This document shows positions 25,375 through 32,667 of a DNA stretch of 33,699 nt, one piece after another (position 1 is the stretch's first letter; every line of letters starts with the position of its first letter). The notes below the pieces were generated by a model. The model searched no databases. It was given only the letters and a program-made list of their open reading frames with translations, and was not told the DNA's origin. Position numbers and translations under genes: made by a program. Source of the stretch: Candidatus Bipolaricaulota bacterium. GTDB taxonomy: Bacteria; Bipolaricaulota; Bipolaricaulia; UBA7950; UBA9294. The stretch spans positions 1-33,699 of the forward strand of contig JAUWNS010000004.1 in the NCBI GenBank assembly GCA_030612485.1. The letters are read 5' to 3'.

Positions 25375-25857
25375 ATGCGCCGTTACTATCTGGATGCCAA
25401 TGTGTTTATCCAAGCCAAAAATGGACCATATAGTATGGATATCGTACCTTCATTCTGGAGGTTGTTGGACAAGCAAGCTGAAGCTGGTGTAATTTGTAGT
25501 TCCACAACCGTGTATGCAGAGTTGGCAACTGGGGATGATGAGCTAGCCGACTGGGCAAAGGAACGTAAAGGCACTGGACTATTTCGGGAGCCTTCTGCGG
25601 ATGTACAGAGGTTTTTCAATCAAATCGCCGTCTACGTACATGCACGGTATGCTGAACACCAGGCACAGGAGCTCCTTGATGGCGCTGATGTGTGGGTGAT
25701 AGCTCATGCAAAGGTAGAGGACGCTCTTGTCGTCACCCATGAGAATTTAGTCAACGAGTATTCCAAGAAGCCTAAAATACCTAACATTTGCAAGCATTTT
25801 GATGTAAAGTGGCTCAATACATACCAAATGCTAAGGGATCTGGGAGCACAATTCTGA
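25375..25857 (+). CDS. DUF4411 PIN-like protein, putative toxin RNase
   Basis: This 160-aa protein matches the DUF4411 PIN-domain family: YYLDANVFIQAKN at the N terminus with Asp7, an acidic Glu49 in VYAELATGDDE, and a DGADVWVIAHA segment with Asp102/Asp105 followed by VVTHEN near 120. These are the acidic residues expected for a Mg-dependent PIN ribonuclease. It starts six bases after the ImmA/IrrE gene with only a weak ribosome site (GAAGGT, far upstream), so expression may depend on the upstream gene, typical for a toxin. RNase activity and target are inferred from the fold. Base composition matches its partner and not hsdS or hsdR. Confidence 0.85.
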   Translation: MRRYYLDANVFIQAKNGPYSMDIVPSFWRLLDKQAEAGVICSSTTVYAELATGDDELADWAKERKGTGLFREPSADVQRFFNQIAVYVHARYAEHQAQELLDGADVWVIAHAKVEDALVVTHENLVNEYSKKPKIPNICKHFDVKWLNTYQMLRDLGAQF

Positions 25858-26014
25858 CCAAGAAAAGGGTGTGCTCTGGCGCTTATTTGATGGAAGCCGA
25901 TGTCAAGGGATGACAAAGATCGATTATGTTCGCGTTTATCAGCATGTTACGGGATGGCTTCGTATTTAACGGTCATTTGATCGCAGCTAGTCATGGAGGA
26001 GGTGAGCACGCGCC

Positions 26015-26308
26015 ATGGCAACTGAGAAGGAGCTTCATTCCGATCTTGCCGTACCCCCAGGCGAGTACCTGGAGGAGGTTACTGGCGAACTTGGAATGAC
26101 CAAGGATGAGTTGGCTCGCCGGATGGGACTTCGTGCCACCGAGTTGGGTGCAGTCTTCAGGGGCACTACGCCGCTCACGTCCGATGCGGCCATGCAGCTG
26201 GAGAAGGCGGTTGGCGTACCGGCAAACATCTGGCTCGGGCTGGAGGGAGAGTACCGCCTGGCGCTTGCTCGCCAATCAGAAGAAGGTCAGGTGGAGAACC
26301 GCGGATGA
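26015..26308 (+). CDS. HigA-family XRE antitoxin-like regulator without HigB
   Basis: This 97-aa protein has the HigA/VapI layout: PPGEYLEEVTGELGMTKDELARRMGL leads into a helix-turn-helix (about residues 22-62), followed by PLTSDAAMQLEKAVGVPANIWLGLEGEYRLAL. This is the diagnostic C-terminal half of HigA-type addiction antitoxins. GGAGGTGAG lies before the ATG. A HigB RelE-like toxin should lie next to it, yet neither side shows one: upstream is a 157-base gap and downstream a 47-aa ORF overlapped as ATGA. It may therefore be a solitary regulator, perhaps controlling hsdR 300 bases downstream through the repeated sites at 26454-26563. Confidence 0.85.
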   Translation: MATEKELHSDLAVPPGEYLEEVTGELGMTKDELARRMGLRATELGAVFRGTTPLTSDAAMQLEKAVGVPANIWLGLEGEYRLALARQSEEGQVENRG

Positions 26309-26448
26309 TGATAAAGCGAGATCAGCGGCTGATCCGCGAGGTTGTAGACGCACGAGCCATCTTTCCCTACGACCCTTCGGCAGCGCCGAAGCTGATGAAG
26401 TATGTGCCATGGTGGGCGGTACCCCAGAGTGAGGACAGGCGTTCGTGA
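26305..26448 (+). CDS. Small 47-aa ORF coupled to the HigA-like gene
   Basis: A short frame begins at ATG 26305, overlapping the HigA-like stop as ATGA, and ends at TGA 26446-26448. It encodes a basic-start, proline- and tryptophan-containing peptide (MMIKRDQRLIREVVDAR... KLMKYVPWWAVPQSED). No family is recognised and it is too short to be HigB. The exact four-base overlap matches the coupling style of this locus, so it is worth keeping as a gene candidate: a small toxin, an anti-repressor, or the remains of a longer gene. Confidence 0.45.
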   Translation: MMIKRDQRLIREVVDARAIFPYDPSAAPKLMKYVPWWAVPQSEDRRS

Positions 26449-26453
26449 GTGCG

Positions 26454-26473
26454 GTACTTGATGGGTACTTGAT
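26454..26473 (+). repeat. GTACTTGAT double repeat, copy 1
   Basis: The 20-base unit GTACTTGATGGGTACTTGAT holds two GTACTTGAT 9-mers separated by GG. An identical unit lies 90 bases downstream. It sits between the 47-aa ORF and hsdR, in a 154-base region without a gene. Confidence 0.75.
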
Positions 26474-26536
26474 GGATAGCGGCTACGAGACCAAGGTGGT
26501 GTTCATGGAATCCTGTTGCGGTGCGAAGAGTCGTGG

Positions 26537-26563
26537 TCAAGTCGTACTTGATGGGTACTTGAT
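26537..26563 (+). promoter_or_regulatory. GTACTTGAT double repeat copy 2 with overlapping palindrome, putative operator
   Basis: The second copy of the 20-base unit occupies 26544-26563. It overlaps a perfect inverted repeat TCAAGT-CGT-ACTTGA (26537-26551), a typical dimer-binding operator shape. It lies 40 bases before the hsdR ATG. The HigA-type regulator or the HTH-ImmA protein are the obvious candidates to bind it. Confidence 0.5.
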
Positions 26564-26602
26564 CAGAGCACTTCCCAGGCTCGGTATGAGGAGGCATTGC
26601 GC

Positions 26603-29600
26603 ATGACCACGGACACGAGCGAACGCGGGCTGGAAAACCTGATTGTCTCAACGCTGACTGGACTTCCGCTCGGAGCAGGCCTCGGCGGCGATGATCACAC
26701 GGCCTATCCTCTGGCTGCCTATGGTGGGCTAGGCTACAAGCTTGGTTTTCCACGCGACTACGATCGTCAGTACGGGGTCGATCTCTACCACCTGCGCAAG
26801 TTCCTTGCGTTTACACAGCCTGATGTGCTCGAAGCACTTGACTTGCAGAATGATGGGCCGACAAGACGTAACTTCCTTGCGAGACTCCAAGGGGAGGTCA
26901 CCAAGCGCGGCGTGATCGACGTTCTGCGGCATGGGATTAAGCATGGTCCGCATACGATCGACCTGTTCTACAGCACCCCATCGCCTGACAATCCAAAGGC
27001 CGTAGAACGATACGAGGCAAACCGCTTCTCGATCACACGGCAGCTTCGCTACAGCCGCGACGAGACGCAGCTGGCGCTCGATCTGTGCTTGTTCATCAAC
27101 GGGCTACCTGTCGCGACGTTCGAGCTAAAGAACTCGTTGACCAAGCAGACGGTGGACGATGCGGTGCAGCAGTACCGGCGCGATCGCGATCCGCGAGAGC
27201 TGCTGTTTCAATTCGGTCGTTGTGCCGTTCACTTCGCCGTGGATGACGCTGAGGTCCGGATGTGTACCCATCTCAAAGGCAAAGGCTCATGGTTCCTTCC
27301 GTTCAACAAGGGGTACAAGGATGGAGCGGGGAATCCGCCGAACCCGAACGGGCTCAAGACCGACTACCTTTTGAAAGAAGTCCTTGAGCCGCAAAGCCTG
27401 ACGAACATCATGGAAAACTACGCCCAGATCGTCGAGAAGCGCGACGAGAAGACGGGCAAAAAACGACGCGAGCAAATCTTCCCCCGCTACCACCAACTCG
27501 ATGTCGTGCGCAAGCTCCTCGCAGATGCTAGCGAGCACGGGGCGGGCAAACGATACTTGATTCAGCACTCGGCGGGAAGCGGGAAGTCGAACTCGATCGC
27601 TTGGCTGGCGCATCAGCTGATCGGTCTGCGCAAGGACGAACAGTATGTGTTCGATTCGATCATCGTCGTGACCGACCGCATCATCCTTGATCGACAGATT
27701 CGCGACACGATCAAGCAGTACTCGCAGGTGAGTGCAACGGTCGGACATGCGGAGCACTCAGGCGACTTACGTCGATTCATCGAGGGTGGGAAGAAGATCA
27801 TCATCACCACGGTGCAGAAGTTCCCGTTCATCTACAACGAGATCCAGACCGATCAAGCGGGAAGGACATTCGCGATCATCATCGACGAAGCACATTCCAG
27901 TCAGGGTGGGCAGACCTCTGCGAAGATGAGCATTGCTCTCTCCGGCATGGCAGGCGAGGTTGAAGTCGAGACGTTCGAGGACAAGATCAACAAGATCATG
28001 GAAGGGCGGAAAATGCTCACGAATGCGAGCTACTTCGCGTTCACGGCCACACCGAAGAACAAGACGCTGGAGATCTTCGGAGAGCCAGTTCCTGCCGTCG
28101 AGGGCAAGGTGCGCCACGTTCCGTTCCACAGTTACACGATGAAACAGGCGATTCAGGAGGGCTTCATCCTCGACGTACTGGCCAACTACACTCCAGTGCA
28201 CAGCTACTACCGCTTAATCAAGACAGTGGAGGGCGATCCGGAGTACGACACGAAGAAGGCGCGCAAGAAGCTGCGTCGCTACGTGGAGTCGAACGATCAC
28301 GCCATCCGGCTGAAGGCGGAGATCATCGTTGACCACTACCACGAGCAGGTGGTCGGATTAGGGAAGATCGGTGGGGAGGCACGGGCGATGGTCGTTACTA
28401 GCGGGATCGAGCAGGCAATTCAATACTTTCACGCGATCCGTGACTACCTCCAAGAATCGAAGAGCGCGTTCCAGGCGATTGTGGCGTTCTCGGGGGAGCA
28501 CGAGTACGGCGGAACCAAGATGACTGAGGCATCGCTCAACGGCTTTCCTAGCAGCCGGATCGCCGACAAGATTCAACAGGAGCCGTACCGCTTCCTCGTC
28601 TGCGCCGATAAGTTCCAGACTGGCTACGATGAGCCGCTGCTGCACACGATGTATGTCGACAAGCCGCTATCCGGAATCAAGGCAGTGCAGACGTTGTCTC
28701 GGCTCAACCGGGCGCATCCGAAGAAACACGACGTCTTCGTGCTCGACTTCATGAACGATGCTGACACGATTCAGGCGGCATTCTCCGACTATTACCGGAC
28801 AACAATTCTCAGCGAGGAGACGGATCCGAACAAGCTGCACGATTTGACGGGCGAACTGGACAGTTTGCAGGTCTATGGTCCCGAGCAGGTTGATAACCTG
28901 GTGCGGCTCTATCTGGAAGGAGTCGGGCGGGAGCAGCTGGATCCGATCCTCGACGCCTGCGTCGCTGCATACAACGAGAGTCTGGACGAAGATCAGCAAG
29001 TTGTGTTCAAGGGGAGGGCGAAGACGTTCGTGCGGACGTACAGCTTCCTTGCGTCGATTCTTCCGTACGTGAACGCCGATTGGGAGAAGCTGTCGATCTT
29101 CCTCAATTTTCTCATCCCGAAGCTCCCTGCGCCTGTCGAAGAAGACCTATCGAGAGGCATCCTCGAAGCGATCGATATGGACAGCTACCGCGTCGAAAAG
29201 CAGGCAGCCGTCCGGATTCAATTGGCGGACGAGGATGCGGAGATCGGCCCGGTTCCAACGAGCGAAGGCACCGGGAGGCCGGAACCCGAGTTAGAACGGC
29301 TGAGCAACATCATCCGTGCGTTCAACGATCAGTTCGGGACTGAGTTTACGGATGCTGACCGCGTCATTGACAGGATCACAAACGATATTGCACCGGGTGT
29401 CTCCGCGGACAATGCCTACAAAAATGCCCGTAAGAACTCCGACAAGCAGAACGCACGCATTGAGCATGATGAGGCACTGCGGCGCGTCATGACCTCGCTA
29501 CTGAAGGACGACACCGAGTTATTTAAGCAGTTCAGCGACAACGACTCCTTCCGGAGATGGCTGACAGATACGGTCTTCTTCTTGACGTATGTGGGGAAGG

Positions 29601-29629
29601 GCCAGGAAACTAGCAGGGCTGGATATTGA
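26603..29629 (+). CDS. hsdR: Type I RM restriction subunit (HsdR)
   Basis: This 1008-aa protein is the ATP-dependent translocase and endonuclease of the type I complex. The N-terminal RecB-like nuclease has FELKNSL with Glu174 and Lys176. The SF2 motor has Walker A AGSGKS at 324-329, DEAH at 428-431, and TATPKNKT further on; motif VI region includes QTLSRLNRAHPKKHD. A helical C-terminal domain for HsdM contact follows. The open frame begins at TTG 26597, but ATG 26603 is eight bases after GAGGAGG and is preferred. It is separated from hsdS by about 2.4 kb of toxin-antitoxin-like and regulatory genes, so restriction may be expressed independently of modification. Confidence 0.96.
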   Translation: MTTDTSERGLENLIVSTLTGLPLGAGLGGDDHTAYPLAAYGGLGYKLGFPRDYDRQYGVDLYHLRKFLAFTQPDVLEALDLQNDGPTRRNFLARLQGEVTKRGVIDVLRHGIKHGPHTIDLFYSTPSPDNPKAVERYEANRFSITRQLRYSRDETQLALDLCLFINGLPVATFELKNSLTKQTVDDAVQQYRRDRDPRELLFQFGRCAVHFAVDDAEVRMCTHLKGKGSWFLPFNKGYKDGAGNPPNPNGLKTDYLLKEVLEPQSLTNIMENYAQIVEKRDEKTGKKRREQIFPRYHQLDVVRKLLADASEHGAGKRYLIQHSAGSGKSNSIAWLAHQLIGLRKDEQYVFDSIIVVTDRIILDRQIRDTIKQYSQVSATVGHAEHSGDLRRFIEGGKKIIITTVQKFPFIYNEIQTDQAGRTFAIIIDEAHSSQGGQTSAKMSIALSGMAGEVEVETFEDKINKIMEGRKMLTNASYFAFTATPKNKTLEIFGEPVPAVEGKVRHVPFHSYTMKQAIQEGFILDVLANYTPVHSYYRLIKTVEGDPEYDTKKARKKLRRYVESNDHAIRLKAEIIVDHYHEQVVGLGKIGGEARAMVVTSGIEQAIQYFHAIRDYLQESKSAFQAIVAFSGEHEYGGTKMTEASLNGFPSSRIADKIQQEPYRFLVCADKFQTGYDEPLLHTMYVDKPLSGIKAVQTLSRLNRAHPKKHDVFVLDFMNDADTIQAAFSDYYRTTILSEETDPNKLHDLTGELDSLQVYGPEQVDNLVRLYLEGVGREQLDPILDACVAAYNESLDEDQQVVFKGRAKTFVRTYSFLASILPYVNADWEKLSIFLNFLIPKLPAPVEEDLSRGILEAIDMDSYRVEKQAAVRIQLADEDAEIGPVPTSEGTGRPEPELERLSNIIRAFNDQFGTEFTDADRVIDRITNDIAPGVSADNAYKNARKNSDKQNARIEHDEALRRVMTSLLKDDTELFKQFSDNDSFRRWLTDTVFFLTYVGKGQETSRAGY

Positions 29630-29775
29630 AAGAATCCCGAAATAGTTGATGCTGCCCAGCAAGGAAGGCATCATTACTCCCTCTACACCTGGCAGATAAG
29701 GCTGATCCCATTATGAAAACTGAAGTAGGGGACAACGAGTCGGGGGTCGGCGTGTATTGTAGTGGATCGGCCTCT

Positions 29776-30177
29776 TCAGGTCAGTGTGGCAACGAGTAGG
29801 GTGTTCCCGTGTGCCTCCAGGATCTTCACCTTCTGTTGTGAAGGAATCGTCGCCCCGTTCTGACTGAGAGCGGACCAGATCTCACTGTTGATCTTGACCT
29901 GGCCGAACGGGTTGAGAGGCGTGACCGTCTCCGCAATTAGCCCGACAAGGGCTTGCGGACCGACGTGCGCTGGGCAAAGGAAAGTCCTTCGCAGAAAGAG
30001 AACGTACGTCGCACTGGAAACGAAAATCTTGCCGAGCGGCACCCCGACCAACACCCACACCGGAATACGGACAAACTGAGACACAATCGCAAGAACAGCG
30101 ATCAGTACAACAAGCTCGGCGCTCTCTTTGAGGAGATAGGCTCTCGAACCATTCGTTGCATCACTACGACTCATCAT
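29776..30177 (-). CDS. Short NfeD-like membrane protein
   Basis: This 133-aa protein has two hydrophobic helices at about residues 21-36 and 40-58, then a C-terminal OB-fold NfeD domain: LVGLIAETVTPLNPFGQVKINSEIWSAL and IPSQQKVKILEAHGNTLLV. NfeD proteins usually partner with SPFH/stomatin proteins or a membrane protease; no such gene is seen here. The ATG at 30177 overlaps the stop of the upstream small membrane gene as ATGA, and both reading frame and length fit a short NfeD. The longer frame to 30363 only covers that upstream gene in another frame. Confidence 0.8.
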   Translation of the reverse strand: MMSRSDATNGSRAYLLKESAELVVLIAVLAIVSQFVRIPVWVLVGVPLGKIFVSSATYVLFLRRTFLCPAHVGPQALVGLIAETVTPLNPFGQVKINSEIWSALSQNGATIPSQQKVKILEAHGNTLLVATLT

Positions 30178-30461
30178 CGCCCACCACCGACGATTCCCAG
30201 GTACACGGTCAAGGCCATCAGTGTCAGTATGGTGCCCAGGATCAGAATGCTGACCAGCGGTCGTCGCAAGATAGCACCCGCTCGCCCTGGAAGGTTCCAC
30301 GCCAACGTCAGCAATCCTGCTCCCACCCCTACAGCGATAAAGAAGGTTCCTCCCGACGCCCAAACCAATCCCCAGCCCACAAACAACCCGGCATAGATCA
30401 GCGCGATACCGACCACAACGGATAGAAACATCATCAGAATGTGCGTTGTCGTGATCTTCAT
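30174..30461 (-). CDS. Small membrane protein preceding NfeD-like gene
   Basis: This 95-aa protein is almost wholly hydrophobic, with three helices at about residues 8-29, 33-52 and 68-90 and a short basic loop (GRAGAILRR). No family is recognised. TGAGGAG lies upstream of the ATG at 30461; the frame continues upstream to 30554 without a comparable site. Its stop overlaps the NfeD-like start, so the two form an operon and probably a membrane complex (inference). Confidence 0.65.
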   Translation of the reverse strand: MKITTTHILMMFLSVVVGIALIYAGLFVGWGLVWASGGTFFIAVGVGAGLLTLAWNLPGRAGAILRRPLVSILILGTILTLMALTVYLGIVGGGR

Positions 30462-30572
30462 AGCATGCTCCTCAGAACTACGCAATGAACCGGTGTAATC
30501 AGACGGAACTTCATACCACTGCCCGCAGGAAGTAGAGCTATTCTTGCTTAGCATGCGATCGCACCCCCGTCC

Positions 30573-30602
30573 TTGCTACCTTATTGCAAGACGGGATATA
30601 GT
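30573..30602 (+). promoter_or_regulatory. Candidate promoter for the btpA-like gene (near-leaderless)
   Basis: TTGCTA at 30573-30578 and TATAGT at 30597-30602 are spaced by 18 bases. The ATG at 30612 is nine bases after the -10 and no ribosome site precedes it, so the transcript may start at or next to the start codon. Confidence 0.4.
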
Positions 30603-30611
30603 TACCTCACT

Positions 30612-31397
30612 ATGGAACCGTTTACAACCGACAAACCGTTTATTGGAATGATCCACCTCCCCCCCCTTCCTGGCAGCCCTCGTTATGAAGGGGAATCGAT
30701 CTCCTCGATTCTCACCACGGCTCTGCGCGACCTCGATGTTCTGGAGGCAGGTGGGACCGACGCTGCAATCGTGGAGAATATCGGGGATGCCCCGTTCGCC
30801 AAGCTGGCACCGAAGGAGACAATCACTGTGATGACGGTGATCGTACAGGCAATCGTCAAACGATCGCGTATCCCCATCGGGGTGAACGTGCTGCGAAACG
30901 ACGGGCTGGCAGCCCTCTCGATCGCCGCGGCGACCGGGGCAACCTTCATTCGGGTGAACGTCTTCTGCGGGACCGCCTTCACCGACCAAGGGTCGATCGA
31001 GGGGGAGGCCCGTCCCTTACTCGAACTGAGGAGAAAGCTCGGGGCAAAGGTGACGATCCTCGCCGACGTGCACGTCAAGCATGCCGCCCACCTGACGACA
31101 CTCGAGGAGGCCGCTCTCGACGCGACGCGCAACCACCCCGACGGCCTGATCGTCTCCGGAATCGGAACGGGAAAACGAACCCCCCCGGAGGCCCTGCAAG
31201 CAGTGAAACAGATGACCCCCCTCCCGGTCTTCATCGGAAGCGGTGTGCGGATCGACAACCTCTCCACCTACCGCGACGCGGACGGATTCATCGTCGGGAC
31301 CACCTTGAAAGAGGATGGTGCGGTCAGGGCTCCGATCAACCCGGAACGGGTGCACGCCTTGGCTGAGGCGATCGCCGGACTGCGAACGAACGAATGA
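30612..31397 (+). CDS. BtpA/SgcQ-family TIM-barrel protein
   Basis: This 261-aa protein matches the BtpA/SgcQ family: the N-terminal FIGMIHLPPLPGSPRYEG segment, GGTDAAIVENIGDAPF near residue 47, PIGVNVLRNDG, FIRVNVFCGTAFTDQG, ILADVHVKHAAHL, and the phosphate-binding-like VFIGSGVR and DGFIVGTTLKEDG near the C terminus. BtpA was linked to photosystem I assembly in cyanobacteria, but most members sit in sugar or nucleoside catabolic clusters and look like TIM-barrel enzymes. The overlap (ATGA) with a PfkB kinase here favours a carbohydrate or nucleoside role. The start at 30612 is set by the family N terminus; no Shine-Dalgarno is seen. Confidence 0.85.
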   Translation: MEPFTTDKPFIGMIHLPPLPGSPRYEGESISSILTTALRDLDVLEAGGTDAAIVENIGDAPFAKLAPKETITVMTVIVQAIVKRSRIPIGVNVLRNDGLAALSIAAATGATFIRVNVFCGTAFTDQGSIEGEARPLLELRRKLGAKVTILADVHVKHAAHLTTLEEAALDATRNHPDGLIVSGIGTGKRTPPEALQAVKQMTPLPVFIGSGVRIDNLSTYRDADGFIVGTTLKEDGAVRAPINPERVHALAEAIAGLRTNE

Positions 31398-32290
31398 GCC
31401 GCATCGTTGTACTGGGGGATCTCAACCTCGACATCCTCGCAACACTCCCCGAGGTACTCCCAGAAAAGGGAGAGGTGCGGAGCCCTATCCAGGTGATAGC
31501 CGGCGGATCGGCAGGGAACTTCGCCCGCACCGCCGCCCGCAAGGGAGCAGAGGTGACGTTCATCGGATGTGTGGGAGACGACCTTGTGGGAGACCTCCTT
31601 GTTCGCTCCCTGCAGGTTTCCGGTGTCGATACGCGGGTCAAGCGCGTCGATCGACAGAGCGGAACGATCATCTCCCTGGCGAAGGAGAGAGGGAAGACGA
31701 TGATCTGTTCACGTGGGGCGAATGACGGCCTCGATTACACCTGGATCGAAGAAGGCTTCTTCGTCAATGCCGATCACCTTCACCTCTCCGGTTACAGTTT
31801 CCTGACTCCTGCCCAACGCGGCGCGACGCACCGTGCGATCGAGATCGCTCATTCCTTGGATCTCACGATCTCGATCGATCCCCCACCGGCAAACTTGATA
31901 CGAAACTTCGGCGTACCCGCCTTCCTCGCAGAGATCTCCACCGCTGATTTCATCTTCCCGAATCTCGATGAGGGAATGACTCTATCGGGAAAAGAAACCA
32001 AGAAAGAAATCGTAGATATCCTTGCTGGGCTTTTCCCTATGGGGGGTCTCACTTTGGGTAAAGAGGGATCACTTGCCTGGTACGGAAAGGAGCGCGATCG
32101 GTACGTGAGCCACCCGATCACCGCGATCGATGCGACCGGTGCAGGGGATGCGTTCGCTGCCGGGTTCGTCGTCTCCTACCTCGAAGATCATGATCTAGCG
32201 CGCGCGAATCAACAGGGGAACAAAGCCGCGTTGCAGATTCTCACGGAACGCGGGTCTCTCGCTGGCTCTCCAAGTACCCCTGCAGGATGA
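31394..32290 (+). CDS. PfkB-family carbohydrate/nucleoside kinase
   Basis: This 298-aa protein is a ribokinase-like kinase. It begins with RIVVLGDLNLDILA, carries the first signature GGSAGNFARTAARKGAEVTFIGCVG (from about residue 37), and the second signature DATGAGDAF at 246-254 with catalytic Asp252. The substrate, a sugar, sugar phosphate or nucleoside, cannot be deduced from motifs. The ATG overlaps the btpA-like stop, so the two are co-translated and probably act on the same pathway. The last 50 bases overlap the 3' end of ruvX on the other strand. Confidence 0.9.
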   Translation: MSRIVVLGDLNLDILATLPEVLPEKGEVRSPIQVIAGGSAGNFARTAARKGAEVTFIGCVGDDLVGDLLVRSLQVSGVDTRVKRVDRQSGTIISLAKERGKTMICSRGANDGLDYTWIEEGFFVNADHLHLSGYSFLTPAQRGATHRAIEIAHSLDLTISIDPPPANLIRNFGVPAFLAEISTADFIFPNLDEGMTLSGKETKKEIVDILAGLFPMGGLTLGKEGSLAWYGKERDRYVSHPITAIDATGAGDAFAAGFVVSYLEDHDLARANQQGNKAALQILTERGSLAGSPSTPAG

Positions 32291-32666
32291 GGACGGCGGA
32301 GAGGCTGTCGCGCAGTCCCTTGCGGCGCTTGCGCGACAGGTTCGCCTGCACGAGGACCCGCTCCGCCTCGACGCTCGTTAAGCGTTCATCGAAGGTGACT
32401 ACCGGAAGACCGCTCTCCTCGCGCAACGCCACGGCGAAGGCGACGACTTCGTCTGCCATCTCACCCGAGGATCCGTCCATGTTAAGCGGCAGGCCAAGGA
32501 CGATCTTTGCAATCTCCCTCTCTCGTGCAAGTTGCGCAAGGAAAGAACGGTCGTCAGCGATCGTTGTGCGCACGCGGACGGGAAGGGGAGTAGCAAGTAT
32601 CGCATCCTCATCGCTCAGGGCAAGACCCAGTCTCTTGTGGCCGTAGTCGATCCCAAGGATGCGCAT
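32241..32666 (-). CDS. ruvX: Putative pre-16S rRNA nuclease / Holliday junction resolvase-like RuvX (YqgF)
   Basis: This 141-aa RNase H-like protein has the family motifs: MRILGIDYGHKRLGLALSD at the N terminus (catalytic Asp7), LGLPLNMDGSSGE near residue 59, DERLTSVEAE near 95, and the C-terminal RDSLSAVLILQGYLES with the last acidic residue. YqgF/RuvX matures the 16S rRNA 5' end in E. coli and was earlier proposed as a resolvase. The longer frame to 32843 lies inside ruvA and is not used; ATG 32666 starts one base after the ruvA stop. The 3' end overlaps pfkB by 50 bases, convergently. Confidence 0.93.
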   Translation of the reverse strand: MRILGIDYGHKRLGLALSDEDAILATPLPVRVRTTIADDRSFLAQLAREREIAKIVLGLPLNMDGSSGEMADEVVAFAVALREESGLPVVTFDERLTSVEAERVLVQANLSRKRRKGLRDSLSAVLILQGYLESQRETRVP

Positions 32667-32667
32667 A

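Noticed and set aside
18684..29629. Integrative element with att sites or integrase around the type I island
   Set aside because: No integrase, transposase, tRNA end or flanking direct repeat was seen at either edge, so the mechanism of acquisition stays open.
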